This document shows positions 1 to 6,531 of a DNA stretch of 7,113 nt, one piece after another. Source of the stretch: Planctomycetaceae bacterium (GTDB lineage Bacteria; Planctomycetota; Planctomycetia; Pirellulales; Thermoguttaceae). A program made the position numbers and the translations under genes. The stretch lies in NCBI GenBank assembly GCA_003509805.1, contig DOMV01000037.1, positions 1 through 7,113 of the forward strand, written 5' to 3'. Every line of letters starts with the position of its first letter. The first letter of the stretch is position 1. A model generated the notes under the pieces. It was given only the letters and a program-made list of their open reading frames with translations, did no database searches and had not been told where the DNA came from.

Positions 1-59
1 TCGCCCGTGATTCGACGCCGTACCGGAACGCCTGCCCACCGGACATAACACTGCCACAC

Positions 60-104
60 AACACAAGCCCGGAGGGTAAACGGGCGGACCAAACGGGCTG
101 TGTT
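60..104 (-). terminator. Hairpin downstream of the disordered-protein gene, possible terminator
   Basis: Bases 60-71 pair with 94-104 in an 11-bp stem broken only by a one-base bulge, with a loop of about 22 nt. The 5-bp GCCCG arm at 67-71 can also pair with the CGGGC at 81-85, so an alternative fold exists. It lies about 60 nt past the stop codon of the minus-strand gene ending at 165, which fits a transcript end. No run of U follows the stem on either strand, so it is not a classical intrinsic terminator. It could instead be an mRNA-stabilising structure or chance pairing. Confidence 0.3.
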
Positions 105-136
105 TACCAACGGACTCGACCGGCTTCGGTATGATC

Positions 137-164
137 CTCCCGCGCACAATCGCCTGCCGCCCGC
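137..164 (-). repeat. Dispersed repeat, copy C (truncated fragment)
   Basis: These 28 bases match the reverse complement of the tail of copy B (within 6624-6651) at about 25 of 28 positions. The shared blocks are CTCCCGCG and CAATCGCCTGCCGC. The copy is therefore inverted relative to A and B. It ends one base before the stop codon (165-167) of the minus-strand gene, and the rest of the repeat is absent, as if the coding region truncates it. The match was found by eye, without a statistical test. Confidence 0.6.
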
Positions 165-1628
165 TCAGCGTTTCCGGCGTCCCCCTTGGCGCTGGACCTG
201 ACGTGCCAAGTTGATATCGACGACCGTTGCGACCGCTTCGGCCCAATCGGGAAATCCCCGTTGAAGTTGAACCAGTTCCGAATCGTCATACGTCTCTTCC
301 TCGGCCTTGTCCGCCGGCCGGGCGTTTTTCTTGTCCGGCAAGGTTCCGCGAACACGGCGTTTGCGGCGACCCTGTTGCCGTTCGGCCTGCATGGAATCAT
401 CCCCGGTCGCGGTTTCCTGGAGCGTCGGATCGGGATCGGTCGATATCGGTAATTCCCCATTACGATCCCGTTTCCAATTGCGGCTTCGACGGGACTCCCG
501 CAGGGGAGTTTCAAAATCGATCCCGCTTTTCCGCAACGCTTCCGCGGCTCGCAAATCGACCTCGGGACCGCTTTCTTCATTGGAAGAAGCGTCCATTGCC
601 CGATGCCGTCCATCCTGATGCCGGCCGCGGCGGCGCGTATCCCGACCACGACGCCCATCCGACGTCACCGGGGTTTCCGCTTCAAACACGTCCGCCGCAA
701 AATCGATCGTCTTTCCCGAAACCCCGTGGTCCCAAGTCGCACTGACGTCCACCGGCAACTCTTCCCGCCGCGTATCCGCGTCCCAACCTTGTTTCCGCGA
801 TGTTGCCCGCTCATTCCGGCGGTCGCGCACTTCGTGACGCTCCGGATTTCGAGCTGAATCACGATCCGAATCACGATCCCGTCCTTGCCCGGTTTCGCCG
901 CGCCGGTCCGCTTCCTCATGACGGGATTGCCGGTTCCGTTTCGGAGATTCCGACATTTCCGGGCCGGCGCCTTCCGGCGTTTTGTCTTTACCGGGCCTGG
1001 ACGCTTTATCGGGTCGGGACCATGCGGAAACCGGGATCGGTTCCTCGCGCGACGACGGCTCCGATTCGACCGGCGGAGCGGCGGCGGCAATGATTCCAAG
1101 CTGGGAAGCAAGCGATGACCACGCGTCCCCCGGCGTCGCGGGCGAACTCTTTCCGACATTCTCCTTCTTGGAAGGACGGTGGCGTGCCGGCGAATCGTCG
1201 ACTTTTTCAAGCCGTTGGGGCGCCAACGCCTCAATCGTATTGTGAACCGAATCCCTGACGGCCGGAAGAATCGCATCGGCCAAACCGGTTACCGCAAGAT
1301 TAACCTTCTCTTTTGTCGAAGAGGCGAAAAGGTCGATTTTCGGGAGAAGGTCGAAAAAGCTGGATTTGCCGCTTTTGCTTTTCTTGCCCGCCGATTCGAC
1401 CGGCCGACCATGCCCTTGATCGGACTCATCCAGAGTGGCTTCGCGGTCCGAAAAAGCCTCATTCAACACAGACGGTTGTTGGGACGATCCAGGTTCGGGA
1501 TGATCCGTCCCTTCCGGTTTGTCCGGGATCGATTCAGCCGGAACCGTCGACTCCGCTTGCTGTTCCGAAGAAAGAGGCTGCTGAATGCCGAGCTCGCTAA
1601 GCAGTGAAGACCAATTATCCTGTGTCAT
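165..1628 (-). CDS. Disordered Arg/Asp/Glu-rich protein with two W-SSL-LG motifs, function unknown
   Basis: A 487-residue protein I do not recognise as a characterised family. Most of it is low complexity and probably disordered. Residues 1-90 are Ser/Glu/Pro-rich. Residues 225-290 and 320-345 are dense in Arg, Asp and Glu, including RD-type dipeptides (250-260). The C-terminus ends in a basic GGRRKR tail. Ordered islands are: a W-SSL-x2-x-LGI motif at residues 6-15; the same motif again at 170-179; a more hydrophobic stretch at 91-135 (FFDLLPKIDLF, then an amphipathic helix-like part); and a C-terminal segment at 459-475 (FPDWAEAVATVVDINLA). From memory, planctomycete proteins of unknown role carry similar W-x2-L-x3-LG and W-EA-x3-V endings before Gly/Arg tails. 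The charge pattern would suit nucleic-acid binding, but that is inference. There is no signal peptide or membrane segment. The ATG at 1628 has no Shine-Dalgarno sequence. It is kept because the first W motif begins five residues later. Confidence 0.85.
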   Translation of the reverse strand: MTQDNWSSLLSELGIQQPLSSEQQAESTVPAESIPDKPEGTDHPEPGSSQQPSVLNEAFSDREATLDESDQGHGRPVESAGKKSKSGKSSFFDLLPKIDLFASSTKEKVNLAVTGLADAILPAVRDSVHNTIEALAPQRLEKVDDSPARHRPSKKENVGKSSPATPGDAWSSLASQLGIIAAAAPPVESEPSSREEPIPVSAWSRPDKASRPGKDKTPEGAGPEMSESPKRNRQSRHEEADRRGETGQGRDRDSDRDSARNPERHEVRDRRNERATSRKQGWDADTRREELPVDVSATWDHGVSGKTIDFAADVFEAETPVTSDGRRGRDTRRRGRHQDGRHRAMDASSNEESGPEVDLRAAEALRKSGIDFETPLRESRRSRNWKRDRNGELPISTDPDPTLQETATGDDSMQAERQQGRRKRRVRGTLPDKKNARPADKAEEETYDDSELVQLQRGFPDWAEAVATVVDINLARQVQRQGGRRKR

Positions 1629-1689
1629 TACTAAAAATTACGTGAGAGAATGTTGGATACTCTTGCCGAAATGATGGTCGCGGGGAATA

Positions 1690-1703
1690 GGGTCGCGGGA
1701 CCC
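1690..1703 (-). other. Small hairpin in the leader of the disordered-protein gene
   Basis: GGGTC (1690-1694) and GACCC (1699-1703) form a perfect 5-bp stem with a 4-nt loop. It would sit in the 5' leader if transcription starts near the TATACT box. It is short and may have no function. Confidence 0.25.
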
Positions 1704-1740
1704 TCCGACGGTTTCGCCGATTCCGATACTCACATGGTAT

Positions 1741-1746
1741 AGTATA
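1741..1746 (-). promoter_or_regulatory. Candidate -10 box for the disordered-protein gene
   Basis: On the minus strand this reads TATACT, five of six matches to TATAAT, and lies about 115 nt upstream of the ATG at 1628. A weak -35 (TTTCAT-like) lies 16-17 bp further upstream. This is a consensus match only. The region is AT-rich, so chance matches are likely. Confidence 0.25.
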
Positions 1747-1967
1747 GGGCTTGTGTATGAGAATGAAAGGGTTACACGCGGATTTTATCAATAATCTCCA
1801 ATTTCTTTCCGCTAATGCCGATGATACAGGAGGGAGTGTTCCTTGGCGGCTTTTTTGAATCCCGCTTTTTCGCAAAATCTTGCGCAATTGTAATATTCGC
1901 TCCATTCAGTCTATCCGTTTTGTTTCCACGATTCTTTTTATTTTTATTATTTTTGTGCAACGATTTA

Positions 1968-1996
1968 TTGAAAAATCCCCAATTCGGATGTAGATT
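1968..1996 (+). promoter_or_regulatory. Candidate sigma-70-type promoter for the glycosyltransferase-like gene
   Basis: TTGAAA (1968-1973, five of six to TTGACA) is followed by exactly 17 bp and then TAGATT (1991-1996, four of six to TATAAT). Directly upstream, 1931-1955 is an almost pure T/A stretch that could act as an UP element or a bent region. Transcription would begin near 2003, giving a leader of about 140 nt before the ATG at 2145. Planctomycete promoters are poorly defined, so this is a plausible site, not a firm one. Confidence 0.35.
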
Positions 1997-2136
1997 CCCT
2001 CGGAATGTTATCAAAAAACCCTGAGAAGCTCACAGCGGCAGCCGTATATCCCGGAATACAATTCCCGGCTCGTGTGAAGAACCATTCCCTTGCGATCGTG
2101 GTTTTGTGCCGGGTATGGAAAAATGCAAGTATGGCG

Positions 2137-2141
2137 AGGAG
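2137..2141 (+). promoter_or_regulatory. Ribosome binding site supporting the start at 2145
   Basis: AGGAG lies 3 nt upstream of the ATG at 2145. The spacing is short, but it is the only purine-rich match near any candidate start. The in-frame GTG at 2106 and ATG at 2115 have none, and the 13 residues they would add do not belong to the glycosyltransferase fold. Confidence 0.5.
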
Positions 2142-2144
2142 ATC

Positions 2145-3920
2145 ATGAACAGAACGAAAGTATGCGAACAGTCCTCTCAAGCAGCCGTTTCGGACCGTCC
2201 CGGACTTGTTGTCGGAATCGTCGCCCGCAATGACGGGGAACGATTACGGGGAACGATTGCGGACGCCCTGGAGATCGCGGACCGTGTACTTTTACTGGAT
2301 CTCGGTTCGACGGACGGCTCGGTCGAATCGGCGCGTTCGCTCGGCGCGGATGTGAGAAGTGTGTCCGCCGACACCGGCAAAGCGCAGGCCAAAAATGCGC
2401 TTATCGACATCGTTGAAACCGAAAACGAAGCACAATGGTTGCTTTGGCTCAATCCGGGAGAACGGTTCGACCGGGCGGCGCGGACCGCCTTCGATTTTTT
2501 TCTGGTCAATCAATTGGAACAAAATCGGGCCTACATGATGATGGTGCGCCGTTCCTTTCACGATTCGAACGGCATGAAAAATTTCCACGGCGGCGCGTCG
2601 CCGCAATGCCGGCGCTGCGAGCGGGATGAGGAAATGATCGAATTGCGGCTGATGCCGTTGCGAGCCGGCCTGAGGTTTTCGCGGGGACCGAAAGAATCGC
2701 TCTTCGCCTCGATTGCCGGAACGACGCTCGGGCTCTGTGCGGCCCCCGGTCGAATCCTCCAGGCCCATCCGTTCGAAAGCGACGATTTTTTGAGGCGTGA
2801 AGCCGCTGAAAACCTGGCCCTGCTCGTCGCGCTGGAAGCCGAAGGCGTCGCCATTGAAAACGAATTGCTCCTTTGTCGGGCGGAATCGCGCCGCAATCTC
2901 GGCGATTATGCCGGGGCAAAAGCCGATTTCGAACTGCTTTTGGAACAATCGCCCTATGCGAACTACCAGTTGGAAGCGATTTATCGGATCAACGAACTTT
3001 ACGTGCTTCGACCCGGCGGCGGGGATGAACAGACACTGTTCTTGACAAACGGAATTGAAAAATTTCCGTTGGATTTTCAGCTCCTGACCTTCATGGGAAT
3101 TCACCTGCAACGGATGCGCCGGCACGATATGGCCGTTCGAACGTTTGAAACGGCACTCAATTACGGCCGGATGTCGTTCGATGTTTGGCACCGTTGCCAG
3201 ATCCAGGATATGGCCGCTCTCGCCCTTTCCAACTCCTACCGGCTTCTCGGAAGTTTGAAACTCGCGACGGAGACACTGGCGACGTACCTGGAAGCGCCCG
3301 CTGAAAACCGGGAACTCTCCCTGCACCTGCTCGACTTATACATTGCCGGCAACCAGGAAATCAAGGCCCGGCAGCTCGGCGCGATTCTCTGGGGGGAACG
3401 GCAAGCGAGTGAAATGCGGGCCGTCGTCACCGGGGCCTGTCGCGCCTCCGCGGGCGCTTGGGAGGCGGCGTCCCTCCCGCTGGAAGGCGCCTTTCTCGAA
3501 GGGTGCCGGGAATCGCTCTGCCTGCGCTGGTATTCCCTGACGCTTTTGGCTTTGATGAAATTCGAGGAAGCGATGCCCGTGTTGGAGCTTTGGTGTGAAA
3601 AAGAACCGGACAGCGTCGAAGCGAGGGCCTTTCGTTTCGCCGCCGCGACACCCGACCGGTTTTTGGAAACCCTCCGGGAAATTCAAAACGCCCACAAGGA
3701 ATCGCTCGGAATTACGACCCTGGAAACGCTGGGACTCCACGAAAGCGAGACAAGGAAAAAACAGGATGAGGAACTTGCCTGGTCGATTCTCGGGGTCGAT
3801 CCGGAGCACGACTCGCATTCGGTCGCCATGCGGCAAATGGTCGAAAGCTCCGGCAACGTTCCGCTCCCCTATGCCGAAGGCGTCTCGTTCCAACCGAGCG
3901 ATAAACTGATTCATCGGTAA
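2145..3920 (+). CDS. Family 2 glycosyltransferase-like protein with C-terminal TPR-like repeats
   Basis: 591 residues from the ATG at 2145. The N-terminal third resembles the GT-A fold of family 2 glycosyltransferases. Residues 21-30 (LVVGIVARND) match the first strand, and 48-58 (VLLLDLGSTDG) match the family's VVVDTGSTDGT signature. Residues 78-87 correspond to the usual AARN helix, and 165-187 resemble the RLF...G..F.G..HE segment after the active site. Where the family normally has a D-x-D-type motif in WILYLDADE, this protein has WLLWLNPGE (98-106), so the metal/nucleotide-sugar acidic residues are missing. C155 and C158 form a CxxC pair. Residues about 238-485 are helical TPR-like repeats, for example at 239-270, 311-340, 355-385 and 457-490. 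Such GT2-TPR proteins commonly act in the cytoplasm on glycans or protein glycosylation, but catalysis here is uncertain. There is no signal peptide. The neighbouring genes give no pathway context. Confidence 0.8.
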   Translation: MNRTKVCEQSSQAAVSDRPGLVVGIVARNDGERLRGTIADALEIADRVLLLDLGSTDGSVESARSLGADVRSVSADTGKAQAKNALIDIVETENEAQWLLWLNPGERFDRAARTAFDFFLVNQLEQNRAYMMMVRRSFHDSNGMKNFHGGASPQCRRCERDEEMIELRLMPLRAGLRFSRGPKESLFASIAGTTLGLCAAPGRILQAHPFESDDFLRREAAENLALLVALEAEGVAIENELLLCRAESRRNLGDYAGAKADFELLLEQSPYANYQLEAIYRINELYVLRPGGGDEQTLFLTNGIEKFPLDFQLLTFMGIHLQRMRRHDMAVRTFETALNYGRMSFDVWHRCQIQDMAALALSNSYRLLGSLKLATETLATYLEAPAENRELSLHLLDLYIAGNQEIKARQLGAILWGERQASEMRAVVTGACRASAGAWEAASLPLEGAFLEGCRESLCLRWYSLTLLALMKFEEAMPVLELWCEKEPDSVEARAFRFAAATPDRFLETLREIQNAHKESLGITTLETLGLHESETRKKQDEELAWSILGVDPEHDSHSVAMRQMVESSGNVPLPYAEGVSFQPSDKLIHR

Positions 3921-3983
3921 ACGGCCGTCGTTTCCTGTTGGCGAAAACCGGCCTTTTCGGAAACCGCCTGTTTCGCCTATACC

Positions 3984-4130
3984 GGAAACGCGGTGAAAAC
4001 GGGCATTCGGTCAAGTCCGCCTTCCGCACTCGCTCGCCTTTAACGTCTGTCCAGACAAGTGCTTAAACGTCTCGTTCGAGCGACAGGCGGTTATGCGCGG
4101 GATTGTTCGCGGGAGGATTCTCTTGCCGTT
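3984..4130 (+). repeat. Dispersed repeat, copy A (convergent intergenic)
   Basis: Bases 3984-4074 align with 6532-6622 (copy B) without gaps over 91 positions, with about 78 identities. Similarity continues past this block to the tail at 4108-4130, which matches 6644-6666 at about 19 of 23 positions. Within the copy, a 12-bp local duplication (4096-4107 and 4108-4119, both starting CGCGGGA) makes it longer than B. A short dyad GTCTG-TC-CAGAC lies at about 4045-4056. The copy sits between the glycosyltransferase-like gene and the convergent FlgI-like gene, so it is not a promoter for either. Confidence 0.8.
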
Positions 4131-4153
4131 CGCAGTCTCAACGCCTTCTTGTA

Positions 4154-4190
4154 CTCGTTCGTATCGGCTGAACGAGCGTCTTCGACGCTC
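4154..4190. terminator. Two overlapping hairpins between convergent genes, possible bidirectional terminator
   Basis: CTCGTTC (4154-4160) pairs perfectly with GAACGAG (4170-4176) over a 9-nt loop. GAGCGTC (4174-4180) pairs perfectly with GACGCTC (4184-4190) over a 3-nt loop. The two stems share GAG (4174-4176), so both cannot form fully at once. The site is about 58 nt past the stop of the FlgI-like gene and 230 nt past the glycosyltransferase-like gene. No U-run follows on either strand, so factor-independent termination is doubtful. Confidence 0.4.
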
Positions 4191-4219
4191 CGGCCAAACG
4201 GACAACCGACGATATCAAT

Positions 4220-4251
4220 CCTGACAGGGTACTATCTTGACAGGGTACTAT
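4220..4251. repeat. 16-bp tandem duplication overlapping the FlgI-like stop codon
   Basis: Bases 4220-4235 and 4236-4251 are identical at 15 of 16 positions (core TGACAGGGTACTAT). The right-hand unit contains the TAG stop of the minus-strand gene (4248-4250), and the left-hand unit lies just after it in the 3' untranslated part. The TTGACA inside the right-hand unit (4237-4242, plus strand) has no good -10 at the proper distance. Confidence 0.8.
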
Positions 4252-6083
4252 TGCCTCGGATCGTTGTCCGCCGCGTTGTAGTACGACGGATTCTTTTTGT
4301 CGTTGTTCTTTTCGAACCAAGTCATCGGATTGACCGCTTCCCGGAAGGTGAGTTTCGGCTTCGCCTCGGTCTTTTCCTCTTCCTTGTCCGGCAGGCGCCG
4401 ATAAACACGCCCGCTCTCGGGCAGTTTGTCGGTTTCGAGTTTGCACGGCAGGTGGCCGCGATCCTGTGCCTGGTGAAGCAATTGAATGACGTCGGGATAC
4501 GTTCCGCCGAGCGTGACGACGCCGCGGATAATGTCGTCGAGCCTCGTGGTGACCCGGCGTTCTTCGTTGACGCCGTCGGAAACGAGCCGGGTAATGACGA
4601 CCGTATCGGGATCGGCACTGCGATGGTTGTTCACCAGGATGTACGGACCCGCGTCCAAGATGAATTTTCCCTGGAGCCGGATGTCGGTAGAAAAGAGTAC
4701 GATTTCCGGTCGGCGGTTGTCGGTCGTATGCACCAACGCCGGTCCGTGGGTTACGATACCGTGGTAGTTGAAGTGGCCCCCGAGGTTTTCCCCGCGGATC
4801 ACCGGATCCCGTTCGTTGCGGAGCCAAAGGGACCGGAAAGCGCCGTATCGCGTTTCGGCGCTGTTCTCGTGCAGCAGCGCGCGCAAGACCCTTTCCGCGC
4901 CGAAATCGTTTCGCATCGTGCTGAGGGCGTCCAGGGCGAATACCCGGAATTCGGGAACGTCGCGAACGATTTCACCCAGGATGTCCGCCGCGGAGGTCTC
5001 GTTCAGGTAAGCGAGAGCGACTGCCGAGTAAAACCGGACTTCCTCATCCTTGCTCTCAAGTCCCGTTTTCAAGACCGGTATCGCTTTCAAGCCGATCGCC
5101 TCCAATTGAAACGAAGCGTCGGCCGAGGTCTGGGGAACATGTAATTTCCCCTTGAGGACTTCGAGCCGTTCCAGCAGTTTTTGAGGGTTGTCGTACAAGG
5201 CGATCGCCTGGACGATTCTCGTGAAACGCGGGATGTTGTTTTTGTACGTCGGGTGGATCTGCAACTCGATCAACTGCTCCGTTTTGGCGGAAGCGATTCC
5301 CTTTTTCGAACCGGGAATGAAAAAGCGATGGTTGATTTCCTGGGCGATCCGGGCGGCGATCATCTCCGATTCGCTTTCCGGCTTCAAGACAAGGCAGAGA
5401 TAGCGGGAATCGGTGGCGACACCGCCGCCGAGAACTTTGCCCCGCGTCATCTCGGCGGGATCGTCCCGTTCGTTCGCGGTCGGATTGATAAGGACGGGCC
5501 CCTCGGCGTAGGCGACGGTTTTGCCCGTTTTGAACGCGCCGTCTTCGCCCGTTTCCGCGTACGTCAACGCCGTTTTCGTGAGCCAACCGCCCCGCAAACC
5601 GATCACGTCGCTGTCCGGCGGGCACTCGATTTTCACGTCGAACGATTCGCCGATACCGATGCCTTCACGCATGATCCCGCGCACGACGACCACGGCGGTC
5701 GACGTGGAGGCAATCACTTCCCGGGGCTTGCGGACATCCCTTTTTTGAAGGTCCCGGAGCACCATCGAGCGGGGCAATCCGGGGCGCTCGTCGTTTCCCG
5801 TGCCCGGGAGCCCGGTGACCAACCCGAATCCGATGACGTGAACGGGATGCGTATACGCCATGAACGCGTGATCGCCGACGAAAATCGTATTTCCCGCCTC
5901 CAAATCCGTGAGGACGTTTTCCGGAATCGGATCCCGCGGTTTCTTTTGGGTGTCCTTGTCTTTCTTCTCTTTGGAACCGAATCCCGGAAACGCCGAACCG
6001 ACGCTTTCCATGCGAAACGGAAAACACGGGACAAGAACCGAAAACACCAAAACGATACCGATTCGTGTGACAGCGCGCGACAT
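4248..6083 (-). CDS. Exported FlgI (P-ring)-domain protein with an inserted HEAT-like segment
   Basis: 611 residues from the ATG at 6083. This start follows an AAGGA ribosome site and puts a signal peptide first (basic start MSRAVTR, hydrophobic 8-20). The earlier in-frame start at 6173 would bury that signal. Residues 83-98 (VIGFGLVTGLPGTGND) match the FlgI GYGLVVGLxGTGD signature. Residues 126-170 match its VAAVMVTA...GQ.IDV...SLRGGTL region, 186-199 its VYAxAQGPV strand, and 228-290 its later N-terminal part. Residues about 300-425 are helical and HEAT-like (AIPVLKTGLESKDEEVRFYSA is the clearest unit). FlgI similarity then resumes at about 458-551, ending in RLDDIIRGVVTLGGTYPDVI...LLHQAQ.RGHL.CKLE, which parallels the normal FlgI C-terminus. 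The tail (552-611) is charged. FlgI itself is about 365 residues and forms the periplasmic P ring. No flagellar neighbour is seen, so a role outside the flagellum is possible. Planctomycete relatives are often auto-named FlgI. Confidence 0.85.
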   Translation of the reverse strand: MSRAVTRIGIVLVFSVLVPCFPFRMESVGSAFPGFGSKEKKDKDTQKKPRDPIPENVLTDLEAGNTIFVGDHAFMAYTHPVHVIGFGLVTGLPGTGNDERPGLPRSMVLRDLQKRDVRKPREVIASTSTAVVVVRGIMREGIGIGESFDVKIECPPDSDVIGLRGGWLTKTALTYAETGEDGAFKTGKTVAYAEGPVLINPTANERDDPAEMTRGKVLGGGVATDSRYLCLVLKPESESEMIAARIAQEINHRFFIPGSKKGIASAKTEQLIELQIHPTYKNNIPRFTRIVQAIALYDNPQKLLERLEVLKGKLHVPQTSADASFQLEAIGLKAIPVLKTGLESKDEEVRFYSAVALAYLNETSAADILGEIVRDVPEFRVFALDALSTMRNDFGAERVLRALLHENSAETRYGAFRSLWLRNERDPVIRGENLGGHFNYHGIVTHGPALVHTTDNRRPEIVLFSTDIRLQGKFILDAGPYILVNNHRSADPDTVVITRLVSDGVNEERRVTTRLDDIIRGVVTLGGTYPDVIQLLHQAQDRGHLPCKLETDKLPESGRVYRRLPDKEEEKTEAKPKLTFREAVNPMTWFEKNNDKKNPSYYNAADNDPRQ

Positions 6084-6089
6084 GAGATT

Positions 6090-6094
6090 TCCTT
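6090..6094 (-). promoter_or_regulatory. Ribosome binding site fixing the FlgI-like start
   Basis: On the minus strand this reads AAGGA, 6 nt upstream of the ATG at 6083. It favours the 611-residue product with an N-terminal signal peptide over the longer reading from 6173. Confidence 0.65.
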
Positions 6095-6381
6095 GAAAAA
6101 ACACAGGGAGTTCCGCACGGAACGTGAACCCGCTCCCGTTTCGAACGGAGTACGGTTTCGCGTCGGAAAACAAACGTCGCGAGGATACGGAATCCCGTAA
6201 AACGTGTCAAGGGGAAAAACGTTTCCGGCATACCGCCTGTTTTGCCCGTTCGTCCCATCATTTCGATGCCGTATTCCAAAAACAATCGCGACAAGCGGAT
6301 TATTTTGAACAATCGTCATTATTGTGTTGATGAGTATATCCCGCAATTGACGATATTCGAAGGAGGGGATTGTATACCGTA

Positions 6382-6406
6382 AACGGCCTGACAATCCTCC
6401 CCCGCG
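6382..6406 (-). repeat. Dispersed repeat, copy D (inverted partner of B)
   Basis: The reverse complement of these 25 bases matches 6644-6666 at 21 of 23 aligned positions, allowing a 2-nt insertion. The shared blocks are CGCGGG and TCAGGCCGTT. The copy is inverted relative to B and bounds the left side of a segment of about 285 bp. The bases around it also form a local hairpin: GGATTGT (6367-6373) pairs with ACAATCC (6391-6397), extendable with a wobble pair. Confidence 0.65.
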
Positions 6407-6419
6407 CAAGGGGCCTTCG

Positions 6420-6467
6420 GAGCACGGTGTTTTTTGAACACAGTGTTGCCCGAACACGGTGATGACG
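6420..6467. repeat. Three direct repeats at an exact 16-bp period
   Basis: GAGCACGGTGTT (6420), GAACACAGTGTT (6436) and GAACACGGTGAT (6452) start exactly 16 bp apart. The middle one contains the perfect odd dyad AACAC-A-GTGTT. The spacing is about one and a half helical turns, so successive units would face opposite sides of the helix. They lie in the non-coding segment between repeat copies D and B. They could be binding sites or a decayed tandem duplication. Confidence 0.6.
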
Positions 6468-6531
6468 CCCCGAAACCGTGAATGTTGGGCTTAGCACCAG
6501 GGTCCAATTTTTTCGCGGAAATCACTAGACT

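Noticed and set aside
1615..2014. Minus-strand frames in the divergent intergenic region
   Set aside because: They lack domain content and one overlaps the start of the disordered-protein gene in another frame.
1815..2024. Plus-strand frame of 69 codons, hydrophobic
   Set aside because: The Phe/Leu run simply translates the T-rich stretch around 1905-1955. It has no supporting ribosome site and overlaps the candidate promoter.
2234..2259. 13-bp tandem duplication in the glycosyltransferase-like gene
   Set aside because: Two 13-bp units match at 12 positions, but the distance between the RND and LDLGSTDG motifs equals the usual family spacing, so a real insertion is unlikely.
3921..3960. Possible terminator right after the glycosyltransferase-like gene
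   Set aside because: Only a 5-bp GGCCG/CGGCC stem with a loop of about 22 nt and a run of four T. This is too weak to call.
4237..4265. Perfect TTGACA on the plus strand
   Set aside because: No acceptable -10 occurs 16-18 bp downstream, and no plus-strand gene follows.
4059..6200. Long plus-strand frames opposite the FlgI-like gene
   Set aside because: They mirror the codon bias of the minus-strand gene, are rich in Arg/Val/Asp with no known domain, and the minus strand shows clear family signatures.
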